64,000 nt of DNA, from contig JBDKTY010000130.1 in NCBI GenBank assembly GCA_039679945.1, forward strand, positions 55,379-119,378, given 5' to 3'. The stretch's first letter is position 1. Every line of letters starts with the position of its first letter. Under the pieces are notes generated by a model. That model was given only the letters and a program-made list of their open reading frames with translations, did no database searches and was not told where the DNA came from. The position numbers and the translations under genes were made by a program. Shown here piece by piece: positions 1 to 11,100 of the stretch. This DNA comes from SbD1 sp039679945. GTDB lineage: Bacteria > Desulfobacterota > Syntrophobacteria > Syntrophobacterales > Syntrophobacteraceae.

Positions 1-275
1 ATGGCCGACCAGTTGTCGCGAAAAACTCCCGCCAGGCATTCAAAAGTATCCTTGAGGCTCCCGATCCCCTGTTCGAGAAACACTCCGTAGCTGAGGAACC
101 CGATCATCCTGATGTCATAAATGCCTTCCGCCAGGATAGACTCCGCAACGGAGGCGGCCTCCTCGTACTGGGCACGTTGGACGAGTGCGCTCACCTCTTC
201 CAGACGCGGGTCCGTTGTCTCCAATCCTGGGTTTTCCACTACCGGTAAGGGCTGCTTCAATAAACTCAGATCCAT
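1..275 (-). CDS. TssA/ImpA N-terminal-like type VI secretion protein, partial
   Basis: Ninety-one N-terminal residues are visible before the window edge; the rest lies to the left. The ATG at 275 follows CAGGAG by a five-base spacer. The readable protein begins MDLSLLKQPLP and contains DPRLEEV, then a helical stretch with IYDIRMIGFLSYGVFLEQG and ending FRDNWSA. The order (a 'dPrl' segment, a repeated small helical unit, '+D.R...' and a terminal 'nW') resembles the ImpA_N domain of TssA, the cap/baseplate-associated component of type VI secretion systems. That match is from memory of the family pattern, not a search. No other T6SS gene is inside the window. Moderately sure it is a real gene; less sure of the exact subfamily. 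Confidence 0.6.
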   Translation of the reverse strand, partial: MDLSLLKQPLPVVENPGLETTDPRLEEVSALVQRAQYEEAASVAESILAEGIYDIRMIGFLSYGVFLEQGIGSLKDTFECLAGVFRDNWSA

Positions 276-652
276 TGCTGCTCCTGTCTCGTAAGGCGAA
301 TAGCTTTGTGCGATCATGGGGAAAGAACACAGGGGTCAGGGACGGCGAAAAACCGGGGCCAGCCCGGTATTCATGATAGCAAGAACGCTGCCAGACGTCC
401 ACTTTATGAAAAACGCCACGGGCCACGCTCATTATCTGTTCAATAGAAAGATCGGACGGGCCCTGTGCCGTTGGGCAAACCAGTGGTTCAATCACTGGAA
501 GCCGCGATTGCGCTACCGGTCAATTCCCGGGACGGGGCCGGGCACGAACGGATGGGACAAGAGGTGACGGGAAGAGATAATGCCGCAGGCACGGGTTCTA
601 CCTGGCGCGGCAATTACCATCAGGAATGAGTTTAAGGTATTTCAGAACGATA
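276..652. other. intergenic gap, no gene supported
   Basis: Between the DUF4347-like gene and the TssA-like gene. Open frames exist here on both strands but none has a good ribosome-binding site or protein-like composition. No terminator with a T-run was seen, so read-through from the upstream minus-strand gene into the TssA-like gene is possible. Confidence 0.4.
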
Positions 653-1228
653 TTATATAGTTAGAGGAGAGTGAAAAAGGTAATAGCGCGCGGGTCTGCA
701 GTAAATAACGGGCCCTTCATATCCTTGAACCGTGGGCAGTTGAGCGTTGAGCGCCGCGACTGTCATGACCCCCGCATTGTCGGCGATCGATTGCACCAAT
801 CTTTGGCCCGCCGAATTCGGGGCGGATACACCCGGAGTACATACCTGTGGAAGATCCTGGACTGTCGCTCGAGTCCTTCCATGACAATCAATGGGTGCGG
901 AACTCGCAACGGCGCAGGCCTGTATCTCCAGGCGGGGATGTCCTCCAGCCCAGTATCCCCTCAGCAATTGAAAATCCCTCGTTTGCATCGGTTGTGACAA
1001 CCCTCCCGCAAGCTGCATCCAACCGGCATTCCCGTGACAATAAATTCTGAGCACTCCTATTACACTTCCCCGACGGGCGCGGTCGCAAATGCGATGCACG
1101 CTCCATCCGGCATTCACCTGGAAAACGAGGTTTGTTCCCGGCAGCCTTTCCAGTGTGCGGCAAAAAGAATCGCACGCGGTCCGGTCATTACCAAACAGGC
1201 GCTGGTCGATTACATGAACGTTCCTCAT
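653..1228 (-). CDS. stand-alone DUF4347-like protein
   Basis: 191 residues. The core resembles DUF4347: a strand with LRIYCHGNAGW (His65), then 'W..G..RLEIQACAVA' (Cys105), then 'G..LVQSIADNAG..V.AA' typical of the end of that domain. DUF4347 normally sits at the N-terminus of very large surface proteins; here it is almost the whole gene. The His...Cys arrangement looks like the dyad of caspase-like folds, but catalysis is not established. ATG 1228 has GGAG at eight bases; an in-frame GTG at 1273 preceded by GGAGG at seven bases is a serious alternative and would add 15 residues. No signal peptide is visible. It lies upstream of, and on the same strand as, the TssA-like gene, so a role linked to secretion is possible but only inferred. 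Confidence 0.65.
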   Translation of the reverse strand: MRNVHVIDQRLFGNDRTACDSFCRTLERLPGTNLVFQVNAGWSVHRICDRARRGSVIGVLRIYCHGNAGWMQLAGGLSQPMQTRDFQLLRGYWAGGHPRLEIQACAVASSAPIDCHGRTRATVQDLPQVCTPGVSAPNSAGQRLVQSIADNAGVMTVAALNAQLPTVQGYEGPVIYCRPARYYLFHSPLTI

Positions 1229-1629
1229 GATGATCTCCACCTGGTACTGGCCGCCCACCCGCTCCGTAACCACGGGTCGGCCTCCAAATTAAGTGCGCTT
1301 CCTGTCCGATGACTGTGTCCCATGTGGGATGCATCCCTCAAACGTGAATATACCTTGAGACCTTTTCCTGTACAGACGAATTTGACTGCAATGTCGTCGA
1401 CATGCGAGCGTGATCAAAGCGGAAGTGATTCTCAGCAGGGATTGGAGACGGAACTCCCGGACGCGGGGTTTACTCCGCTCGACACGAACGGCTCGGGGCG
1501 CCACATGAGACTCCTTCTCCAAAATCATTTTCATTAAAAGCTATCTTAAATCAGAACACCATTATATTTTTGCGCCGAACAACCGATGTTTCCGGCAGCA
1601 CTGGCTCAAAATACAGCGGGAAACGGAAA
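1229..1629. other. intergenic gap between divergent genes
   Basis: Separates the minus-strand DUF4347-like gene from the plus-strand histidine phosphatase gene, so it should carry promoters for both. I cannot pick a convincing -35/-10 pair. On the minus strand several very short frames occur, one of 32 codons (1225-1323) whose TGA overlaps the ATG at 1228. Confidence 0.35.
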
Positions 1630-2238
1630 ATGATTGTATATCTGGCTCGCCATGGAGAGACCTTCGCAAACAGGGGGAAAGTGGTCCTGGGGCGCGGCGA
1701 TTCTCCTCTCACCCCTTCCGGCATCGAGTCCGCGGAGAAACTGGCCGCGCGGCTCAGCGGACGGCAGATCCGATGGGTGCTTTCATCGCCCCTGGGGCAC
1801 GCGTCCGCCAGTGCCCGATTGATGGCCGACAGGCTCGGGGCGGAGGTGATCCATCACGACGGTCTGATGGAACTCTCCTGCGGCGAATGGGAAGGCAAGA
1901 CCCGCGGGCTGATCCTGCCGTCGGAAGGCTACCTTCGCTCTTCGTGGAACGATGCCCCTCCGGGAGGCGAGAGCTGCCAAATGGCCGAGACGCGCGTGGC
2001 TGAGGCCATTGACTGGATTCGAACCCGGCCGAACCTGGGCCCTCTGCTCGTGGTCGGCCACAGCATGGTCAACAGGGTTTTCCTGAAGATCCGGCTCGGG
2101 CTGTCACCGGCCCTGGCCATGTCTATCCGGCATCCCTTCGACCTGATCTATGTCCTGCGCGAAAATGATGCACCCCTCTGGTTCGACGCCTCGGGCATGA
2201 CGGGCGCCGGCCTCATCACTGATTCGAGCCCACTGTGA
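1630..2238 (+). CDS. histidine phosphatase (phosphoglycerate mutase-like) family protein
   Basis: 202 residues of the histidine phosphatase superfamily (cobC/GpmB/PhoE-like). The phospho-acceptor motif RHGET is at residues 7-11 (His8). The acid residue is in ELSCGEWEG (Glu81), and the second histidine lies in VVGHSMVNR (His144). The length equals that of small members that dephosphorylate sugar phosphates or alpha-ribazole phosphate; the substrate cannot be told from sequence. The start is the ATG giving MIVYLARHGE, because family members begin immediately before the RHG strand; the frame is open further upstream but that part is not family-like. The ribosome-binding site is weak (purine-rich GGGAAACGGAAA). 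No neighbour suggests a pathway. Confidence 0.85.
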   Translation: MIVYLARHGETFANRGKVVLGRGDSPLTPSGIESAEKLAARLSGRQIRWVLSSPLGHASASARLMADRLGAEVIHHDGLMELSCGEWEGKTRGLILPSEGYLRSSWNDAPPGGESCQMAETRVAEAIDWIRTRPNLGPLLVVGHSMVNRVFLKIRLGLSPALAMSIRHPFDLIYVLRENDAPLWFDASGMTGAGLITDSSPL

Positions 2239-2338
2239 TTTATGCGTGATAAGAGTCGCGCGTCGGGCAGGTTTCGCAAGAACACTGCTTTTCATGAATT
2301 CATCGGCATTTCAATATGATGGACTATCGAAACCCGTT

Positions 2339-2583
2339 ATTCGGGTGGGCGAGATTCTTTCGGCCGCTCTTTTGAAACCCATTTCATTAACCTGCACCTG
2401 GACAGTATCTGGTCCGGACTGGTTAACGACCATCATTACGCCGCCTTTCCACTGCCGATTATTCGGGTGGGCGAGATTCTCTCGGCCTCTCTTTTGAAAC
2501 CCATTTCATTAACCTGGCACCTGGACAGTATCTGGTCCGGACTGGTTAACGACCATCATTACGCCGCCTTTCCACTGCCGATT
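2339..2583. repeat. tandem duplication, two copies of 122 and 123 bp
   Basis: Copy 1 is 2339-2460 and copy 2 is 2461-2583; five bases of a third copy (ATTCG) follow. The copies differ by two substitutions and one inserted G, so the duplication looks recent. Each unit contains the palindrome GTCCGGAC and a GGTTAAC. The inserted base shifts the frame between the copies, which argues against a protein repeat. Confidence 0.95.
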
Positions 2584-2911
2584 ATTCGCCTGAGGCGTAA
2601 TCGCCTGCAAGAAACAGCTTCTGAAAAGAATGAGGAACTTCCAAGAACGGGATAGAAGAGGAGGCACGCCGGGGATTGAACTTCCCTTTCAGGAGGGAGT
2701 ACGCAGAAGGAGGATTAGTTGTCAATTCTTAGCGCCCTCGGAATTGTCAACCTCCCCGAAGCCTCATTAGCGGTACTTGCCTGAACCGGCCCCCTTAATC
2801 AGGGCAGTTTCGGGCTGTCTTCCCATGCCTGTCCGGGCACGGGGGATTCGGCGCATAATGTCCTACGCTATATGGTATATTTTACCGTGTACGACACGGA
2901 TTGAACTGGTT

Positions 2912-2927
2912 TGGCACCCATTGCGCG
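2912..2927 (+). promoter_or_regulatory. possible sigma-54-type promoter upstream of the esterase
   Basis: TGGCAC followed by ten bases after GG and then GC (TGGCACCCATTGCGCG). The -24 element is perfect, but the -12 side has only the invariant GC and not TTGC. It lies about 110 bp before the esterase start. Confidence 0.25.
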
Positions 2928-3021
2928 GTTCGGAATGCTTTCACACCATGGACACATATACGCCAAATCAACCGTTGCCCGCCGGGATAATATACAGGGA
3001 AGCCAGGATGAGGAGAATTGC

Positions 3022-4626
3022 TTGAAGACGGTTAAACTGATTACGATTATTTTATTCCTGATCGCCCTGCCCGCCGGAATTCTCGCCGATGTGAAAAAAC
3101 CTGATGTTATCAACCTCGACAGCGGACCGATAAGCGGGACTGCGGACGGCGATGTGCGTATATTCCTGGGTATTCCCTATGCGGCGCCACCTGTCGGGAC
3201 CTTGAGATGGCGGCCCCCACGCGAGGTTGCTCCCTGGACAGAGGTGCGGGTATGCACGGCTTATGGCCGATCCTGCCCACAGCCAAAGCAACGGGACGAC
3301 GGTGCATTCAGCGAGGACTGCCTGTATCTGAATGTCTGGACCCCGGCGCAAAAGACTGATTCCCGGCTGCCGGTCATGGTCTGGATTCACGGCGGCGCTT
3401 TTAATTTCGGTTCCGGATCTCTACCGGAATACAACGGCAGGCATCTTGCTCAAAAGGGCGTTGTAGTAGTGACCCTTAATTACCGTCTCGGACCCTTTGG
3501 TTTCCTGGTTCACCCGCTGCTGTCGCAAGAATCCGATCATGGCACCTCAGGCAACTATGGCTTGCTCGATCAGATCGCCGCGCTGAAATGGGTGCGAAAA
3601 AACATCGCCGAATTCGGAGGTGATCCCGGTCGAGTAACGATTTTCGGCCAATCCGCCGGGTCTCGATCCGTTTCACTGCAGATGATCAGCCCTTTGTCGG
3701 CGGGGCTTTTTCATCGGGCGATCGCCGAAAGCGGCGGACCGATAATCGGCTCCGAGTATTTGAATCCCGTTTTTAACGGCGACATGGCAAACGTCTCCAA
3801 TATGGGTCGCCAGCTAGCCGCCAGGCTTGGCTGCGACAGAGCCGAAGACGTCCTGGCTGCCATGCGCGCGAAGTCCGCGCGGGAGATACTGGCCGCGGCC
3901 GATTGCAGCACGAGTGTATTTGACGAAGGCCTTTTCTTTGCACCGGTCTTTGACGGCTGGGCGCTCCCCAAAAATCCGCTGGCGGCATACTCCGGTGGAA
4001 AGCAGCACGACGTGCCGATTATCGTCGGGAGCACTCGAAATGAAGGCACTCATTACCTCGTGGATGAAACAGGTTTATCGGTTGAAAAATACAAATCCTT
4101 CCTGAAAGCGAGATTTGCCGATCATTCCCTGCAGGCGTTCGAGATGTTCCCCGCTTATCAGGATAAAGATGTTGCCCCGGCCATTGATAAAGTCCTGACC
4201 GTCGGAGCGAATGCGCAGCCGGCGAGACTGATCGCGCAATCCATGGAACTGAAGAAATCCAATGCTTATCTGTATCAGTTCACCCGCCGGCCCGACACGG
4301 CCATCGCGCGCAAGCTGGGAGTACATCATGGAGTAGAAATTCCGTATATCTTCGGGAATCTCGATAAATCCGACGGCTATGGCGGCACAGACATGAAGCT
4401 TTCCAAGGAAATGATGGATTACTGGGTGAATTTTGCTAAAACGGGCAATCCCAATGGCAAGGACCTTGTTGACTGGCCTGCTTACGCCGGCAAATCCGAC
4501 CTTAACCTGGAATTTTCAAGCACCACACACACCAATAAACACCTTTTCAAAAAAGAATGTGATTTCATCGGCGGGCATTCGATATATCGCTCCGGATACA
4601 ACAACATGGCGCGGGAAAAGGATTGA
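3022..4626 (+). CDS. secreted type-B carboxylesterase
   Basis: 534 residues of the carboxylesterase/para-nitrobenzyl esterase family (alpha/beta hydrolase), which hydrolyses carboxylic esters. I chose TTG 3022 because AGGAG lies six bases before it and it gives a clean signal peptide (KTVKLITIILFLIALPAGILA). The family N-terminal signature GIPYAAPPVG and the SEDCLYLNVWTP block are present. The nucleophile is Ser211 in FGQSAGS, a GQSAG variant of the usual GESAG elbow. The acid is Glu341 in NEGTHY and the histidine is His436 in HHGVEIPY. Length is normal. It stands alone between two long gaps; its natural substrate is unknown. Confidence 0.92.
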   Translation: MKTVKLITIILFLIALPAGILADVKKPDVINLDSGPISGTADGDVRIFLGIPYAAPPVGTLRWRPPREVAPWTEVRVCTAYGRSCPQPKQRDDGAFSEDCLYLNVWTPAQKTDSRLPVMVWIHGGAFNFGSGSLPEYNGRHLAQKGVVVVTLNYRLGPFGFLVHPLLSQESDHGTSGNYGLLDQIAALKWVRKNIAEFGGDPGRVTIFGQSAGSRSVSLQMISPLSAGLFHRAIAESGGPIIGSEYLNPVFNGDMANVSNMGRQLAARLGCDRAEDVLAAMRAKSAREILAAADCSTSVFDEGLFFAPVFDGWALPKNPLAAYSGGKQHDVPIIVGSTRNEGTHYLVDETGLSVEKYKSFLKARFADHSLQAFEMFPAYQDKDVAPAIDKVLTVGANAQPARLIAQSMELKKSNAYLYQFTRRPDTAIARKLGVHHGVEIPYIFGNLDKSDGYGGTDMKLSKEMMDYWVNFAKTGNPNGKDLVDWPAYAGKSDLNLEFSSTTHTNKHLFKKECDFIGGHSIYRSGYNNMAREKD

Positions 4627-5132
4627 CAGCATGAGCAGGAGGAAGGAACCGGACAAGCGACGACCGGTTTTGATTTTCACCCGCAATTCGGCAATTCCCC
4701 GTTCTTACCTCACTGACTATTGCCACTATCATTCGCGCAATTCCAACCGAGGTCAGGCTCGGTCGGGTTGACGGCCTGCTCACTGGTTGCGCGGTGAACC
4801 GGGATAATATCCAAACCGCTCAGAATGCGACAATGGATACATTCATTGCCCATCTTTCATCGCATCAGAGGTCGTTTTGTCGAGCGTGTGGAGGCATCCC
4901 TCTTTCGAGGTTGCGTTCAATCCACAGTTGTGCCAACAATGTAAAAAAGTGTTCCCGTTCAGAATGTGGGTTAAAAGATAATTAACGTGAAATAGTAGCC
5001 CTTGTAAACGCGGGTTTATTCTTGGGCTTATCTCCCGTTAGTGCGGTTGAACTGTTCTCGGTTCGACCATAGCCTTTTGCTGGAACCTGGTCCGCTTCTC
5101 TTCGTAAACTCAGGAGAGGTAAGGAGTCCTCC
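4627..5132. other. intergenic gap, nothing recognised
   Basis: No ORF with a good start or protein-like composition, and no clear terminator hairpin. The ribosome-binding site of the giant kinase gene (TAAGGAG) is at its right end. Confidence 0.4.
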
Positions 5133-8100
5133 ATGTTACCCGCGGCTGATCCCATGGTACTGATCCACGAAGGCCACAATTCGAAGATTTATCACCAAAT
5201 AGCGGGTCCGCATGGCAGGCCGGCAGTGATCAAGGTACCAAGCACGCCTCACACCGATCCCAGTCAACTCATCAAGCTCTCGAATGAATATGAACTCACG
5301 AAGGACCTGACCATCGAGGGGGTACGTAACGCGATTTCCCTGACGAGGCTAGAGGATAAACCCGCTTTGGTCATGGAATACGTTGCCGGACAAACGCTCA
5401 GGCAGAGTTTCGTGGAGCGGCGTCAGCCGCTGATCGTCTTTTTGCGGGCGGCCATCCGGATTGCCCAGGCGCTGGCTGAGGTACACCAACATCATATCAT
5501 CCACATGAACATCAACAGTGACAATATCCTGGTAGATCCGGAAACCGGGCATATCAAGCTGATCGATTTCGGTCTGGCCTCCAGGCTCGATTCACAGGCG
5601 AAGTTCCTGGGCAACCCGGAGAGATTGCCCGGTACCCTGGCCTACATTTCACCGGAGCAAACCGGCCGCATGAACCGCGTGGTCGATTACCGCACGGATT
5701 TATACTCCCTTGGTGTGACCTTTCATGAAATGCTTACGGGCCGTCTGCCATTTGAAAGCGACGACCCCTTGGCACTGGTGCATGCGCACATGGCAAAAGC
5801 CCCCCGTCCGGTTACTGACTTGAACCCGGATGTGCCGCGCGTGGTGTCCGAAATTGTCTTGAAGCTGCTGGCCAAGAACGCGGAAGACCGGTACCAGTCG
5901 GCTTTTGGCCTGAAGGTGGACCTGGAGAAGTGCCTGGCCTTCCCTCATGACCCAAGGAGCCCCACAGATCTCGCGATGCCTGACTTTCAATTGGGTCGGG
6001 AGGACCACTCGGGGCAGTTTCACATCTCGGAAAAGCTCTATGGACGTTCCGACGATGTGGCAACCCTGCTGGCCACCTTTGACCGAGCGGCCGCCGGCAG
6101 CCAGGAGCTTCTGCTGGTAACCGGGCGCGTGGGAGTCGGCAAATCGGCGCTTGTGGCGGAGATCCACAAGCCCGTCACGAGAGAGCGCGGTTACTTCATC
6201 AGCGGCAAGTTTGACCAGTATCAACAAAACCAGCCCTATGCCGCTTTCACGCAAGCATTCGAGCAGTTCGCGGATTTGCTCCTTTCCGAATCGGAACTCA
6301 CCCTGGAGCGGTGGCGGGATAGAATCATGTCCGCCGTGAACGGCAACGGAGCCGTATTGACCGAAGTGATGCCCGGTTTGGAGAGAATCATCGGCAAACA
6401 GCCCCCAGTCTCAAAGCTGGGCGGAGCGGAGAACAGGAACCGATTCCATCTGACCTTTCAGACCTTTGTAAAAGCCATCAGCACCGGCGAGCACCCTCTC
6501 GTCGTTTTCATCGACGATTGGCAGTGGGCCGACCTCGCTTCCCTGGAGCTGTTGAAGGTCCTGCTCACGGGCGAGAAGATCAGCCACTTACTGATAATCG
6601 GGGCTTACAGGGATAGCGAAGTCGATCAAGCCCATCCCTTCATGATTACTCTCAACGATATCACCGGGGTGGGAGCCGGGGAACGGACTATCCACCTGGA
6701 AAACCTGGGACCGGGGGATGTACACCAGCTCATTGCAGAGAGTCTGGCGGTCCCGATGGCCGAGAGTCAGGTTTTGGCCGAACTTGTCTATAGTAAGACG
6801 CGGGGCAATGCCTTCTTCACCCGCCAATTCCTGCGGGCTTTATATGAAGAGGGCTGGCTCCGTTTCGATTTCGACACCCGCCACTGGATCTGGGACATCG
6901 CCCAACTCGAAGCTCAAGATATTACCGACAATGTTGTTGAGCTGATGGCGGGCAAACTCAGGAGACTTTCTCCGGAAACCGGCAAGTTACTGCAGTTGGC
7001 CGCTTGCATGGGGAATGAGTTCGACCTGCGCACCCTGGCCCTGATCAGCCAAACGAACGGACCGGTGGCACTGGAACTGCTGTCGGAGGCCCTTGCCGAA
7101 GACCTGCTGCTGCCCCTGGACAGCTACTACAAACTACCTGAAATGGCCATCCAGGCCCGCTTCGGCTTTCCACACGATCGTGTTCAGCAAGCTGCCTACG
7201 CTCAGATCTCTCCCCTTGAAAGGCAAACCGTCCATTTGGCAATAGGCAGATTATTGCTTGCAGGCACGACCAAAACGGACCTGAACCAGCGGATTTTCAG
7301 CATCGTGCAGCACTACAACCATTCCGGCCATCTCATAAAAGATCAGGTGGAAAAGCTGATGGTAGCGGAATTGAACATGAAGGCGGCCGACCTGGCGTAT
7401 GAGGCGGCAGCGTTTGGATCAGCCCGGGGCTACCTGGAAAAAGCGCTTTCGTTGATGCCTCCCGATGCCTGGACCAGCCGGTACGATATCATGTTGAAGC
7501 TTCATTCGCAGTTATCCACGGTCCTTTACCTCACCGGCGACTTTGTGCAATTGGAACGGATTTATCAAACTACCGAAGCACATGCCCACTCCATGGCGGA
7601 CACAGCCCAGGTAAAACAGGCCAAAATTCAGAGTTCATTCTATCGCGGTGACTTTGCCGAGGCGATCGAACTTGGCTTGAGCTTCGTTCAAGCCATGGGG
7701 GTTCCAGTCAACCGGAATGTTACACCCGAGGAGGCCTTCAATTACCTGCACGAAACCGCTGAGTGGCTGACGGAAGAACGGATTGCGCAACTTGCCCATC
7801 TCCCGGAGGCCAGTGCCGAAGTCGGACTGATTCTGGAACTTTCAGCGTTAGTAAATGGGCCGTTGTACAATACGAACACGCATCTTATGTGTGCGTTCAT
7901 TTCCCAGATCACGAGACTGTGCGTCGAGCGGGGAGTGACTCCATGGGCGCCGGTGACCCTGATGACTTTTGCCATACTGCTTAGCTCAAGCTTGCACGAT
8001 ATCCCCAAAGCGCGTCTCCTGGCGGCCGCCTCCATGCAATTGGTTGAAGACAGGTATCGCGCGGATAGCCCGGTCTCCCCGCTCAGACTCGTGATCGGAG

Positions 8101-11100
8101 GCTTTATCAGACATCGGCACGATCATTTGAAGAACACCATCCCCGTCCTTGCCGATGGTGTGCAAAGGGGCCTGATCTCGGGCACTTTTCCGTTTGTCGG
8201 CTATTGCGCCTGGTGGCAAACCTGGCATCTCCTGTTCGCGGGTGCTCCCCTGGACAAAGTTGAAGCCGTCTGCGGGCAATCAGCGGAAATCTGCCAGAAG
8301 GTCCAAATAGCACGCCTGCGGGATTGGTGTTTCCTCGTCCAACAAGCCGTCTTCAATCTACAAGGGAAGAGCGAGGTCCCCTGGGAACTGACTGGCGAGG
8401 TATATGACGAGCGGGAGAAGCTGCCCCTGGCCCTTCAGCTCAACGATCTGGCCGACGTATTTCGCATCCTTTTCTTCAAAGCCTGGTTGCACTGTTTATT
8501 CGGACAATGGCGGCGAGCGGTCGGGTTCTTCAAGGAGGCGGAATCATACCTGCTGTACGGAGCCGGCACCTACATCATTCCTCTCTTTTATCTCTATGAC
8601 ACGCTGGCCCACGCGGCCCTTGCCGACGATAAGGCCGCAGATGAAGTCCCAGAGATTGTTCGGCGGATAAACCGCAATCTGGAGCAGCTCGAGGTATGGG
8701 TCCGCTTTGCGCCGATGAATCACCAGCATAAGAAAGACTTGATGGAGGCCGAAAAGGCCCGCCTTGAGGGCCGACACTGGGATGCGGCGGGACTCTACGA
8801 AAAAGCCATCCAAGGCGCCAAAGACAACGGTTTTCTGAACGAAGAGGCCCTGGCTTATGAATTGTACGCCAGATTCTGGACCGGGCATGGCAAATCCGAA
8901 ATTGCCCGAATCTATGTGAATAAAGCGCACGATGCTTACGGGAAATGGGGTGCGACAGCCAAGGCCGAGCAACTGCGGGCCGCGTTCAAACCGGGTCCAG
9001 GCCGGTTCCAACCTCCGGTTCTTGATTCCGCGCATGCCTTCGAACCGGCTCGACCCGCCGGGAAAGCCTCATCCACGAATTGGCTGGATATCACCAGCCT
9101 GTTAAAGACCAGCCAGGCGCTGACGCAAACGGTGCGGTTGACCGACCTATTGGAGAACATGGTCAGGATCTTCCTGGAGAATGCCGGTGCCGAGAAGGTC
9201 CTGATTCTGCACCGGGAGGAAGGGATGTGGTTCGTCGTGGCCAGCGGCCGCGTTCAGGACCCGACCGTCACGACCGGGCAGCGCATGCCGGTACCGGAGG
9301 CGGGGGACCTGTCAGTGAGCATCTTCAACTATGTCGTCCACTCCGGGAAACCGGTTGTGCTGGAAAGCGCCACTCTTGATCCCCACTTCGGCGCGGAGCC
9401 CTACCTGCGCGAGAAGGACATCAAGTCAGTGCTGTGCCTGCCTATTTACCACAAGGGAGAACTCGACCTGGTGATTTACCTGGAAAACAACCTCGCCGAG
9501 TGCGCCTTCACCGATAACCGCCTGGAGTTTTTGCGGCTCTTGTCTGGTCACATGGCCATTTCTTTCGAAAATGCGTTGATTTATGAGAGCTTGAGGACCT
9601 CGATAGCCGAGCGCAAGCGCGCGGAAGAAACCCTGAAAGAGAGCGAAGAACGGCTTCGCCTGGCCCTCGAAGGAACGTCCGACGGCATCTGGGATTGGAA
9701 TCTGCGGACTGGAAAGGCTTATTTCAGCCCGCGCTACTACACGATGCTGGGCTACGAACCTGATGAATTCCCAGCTTGCTATGAAAGCTGGAGGCAACTG
9801 GTCCATCCGGAGGATGCGGAACAGTCTGAACGCGCCGTGTACCGCGCAATCGAAGAGAATACCCCGTACTCCGCTGAGTTCCGCTTCAGGGCAAAGAATG
9901 GCGAATGGCTCTGGATCCTGGGTCGCGCCAAGGTGGCCGAGTTTGACCTTGAGGGGAAAGCAGTCCGTGTGGCCGGGTCCCATACGGACATTACGGAGCG
10001 CAAGCGTGCCGAGGAGGCTCTCTCAAAGCGCATCGTGGCATTGACACAGCCGCTGGACAGCGCTCGGGGCATCGCCTTCGAGGACTTATTCAACATCTCC
10101 GACATTCAGCATCTTCAGGACCTGTATGCCAAAGCTTTCGGCGTCGCTGCCCTTATGACGCAACCCGATGGCACCCCCATCACGCAACCGAGCAACTTCA
10201 CCCGTTTCTGCGGTGAGATTATCCGCAAGACCCCGAAGGGACTCGAGAATTGTCATCTCTCCGATGCGAAGGTCGGTCGGCACAACCTGTCCGGGCCCAA
10301 CGTTCAGAAATGCCTGAGCGCGGGATTGTGGAACGCGGGCGCCAGCATCACGGTCGGCGGACGTCACGTCGCGAACTGGCTGATCGGCCAGGTCCGCAAT
10401 GAAGCCCAGGAAGAGGAAGAAATCATCGCCTACGCCCGCGAGATCGGCGCGGACGAAACCACCCTTCGTGCCGCTTATCGCGAAGTTCCCATTATGACTG
10501 GGGAGCAGTTCCACCGGGCGGCCAGTGTTCTTTTTGCGATCGCCAACCAGCTCTCGACTTCCGCCTACCAGAATATCCAACAGGCGCGATTCATCGCGGA
10601 ACGCAAGCAGGCGGAGGAGTCGCTGCACAAATACGAACGGATTGTATCCACCTCCCAGGACCTGATTGCCCTGATCAACCGGGACTATGTATATGAGGCC
10701 GTAAACGATAGCCTGTTGACAGCGCACAATAAGACCAGGGAGGAGATCATCGGCAAGACGGTATTTGGATTATTCGGAGAGAGCTTTTTTCGCACGACGA
10801 TCCAGCCGCGCTTCGATCAGGCCCTGTCCGGCCAGACCATTCACGTTCCGGTAACATACGATTTTGCCGGTGCCGGACACAGAATCATGGATGTCACCTA
10901 TTTCCCCATGTTCGATGAGGCTGGAAAAGTGACGGCGGTAGTTCTCAATGCCAGGGATATCACCGAGACCAGAAAACTTGAAGAACAACTGCTGCAGTCG
11001 CAAAAGATCGAGTCCATCGGGACCCTGGCCGGAGGCGTGGCCCATGAAATCAATAACCCCATCAATGGTATCATGAACTATGCCCAACTGATAGTTGACC

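Larger units (their letters stand above)
2239..3021. other. long intergenic region containing a tandem duplication
   Basis: No gene is supported. It contains the 122/123-bp tandem repeat (2339-2583), a short imperfect inverted repeat around 2718-2752, and a possible sigma-54-type site before the esterase. Confidence 0.5.

Noticed and set aside
115..495. Minus-strand open frame of 126 codons overlapping the TssA-like gene
   Set aside because: It overlaps a better supported gene in another frame and has no good start site.
1225..1323. 32-codon ORF whose stop overlaps the DUF4347 start (ATGA)
   Set aside because: Very short, no family and no strong start site; the overlap could be chance.
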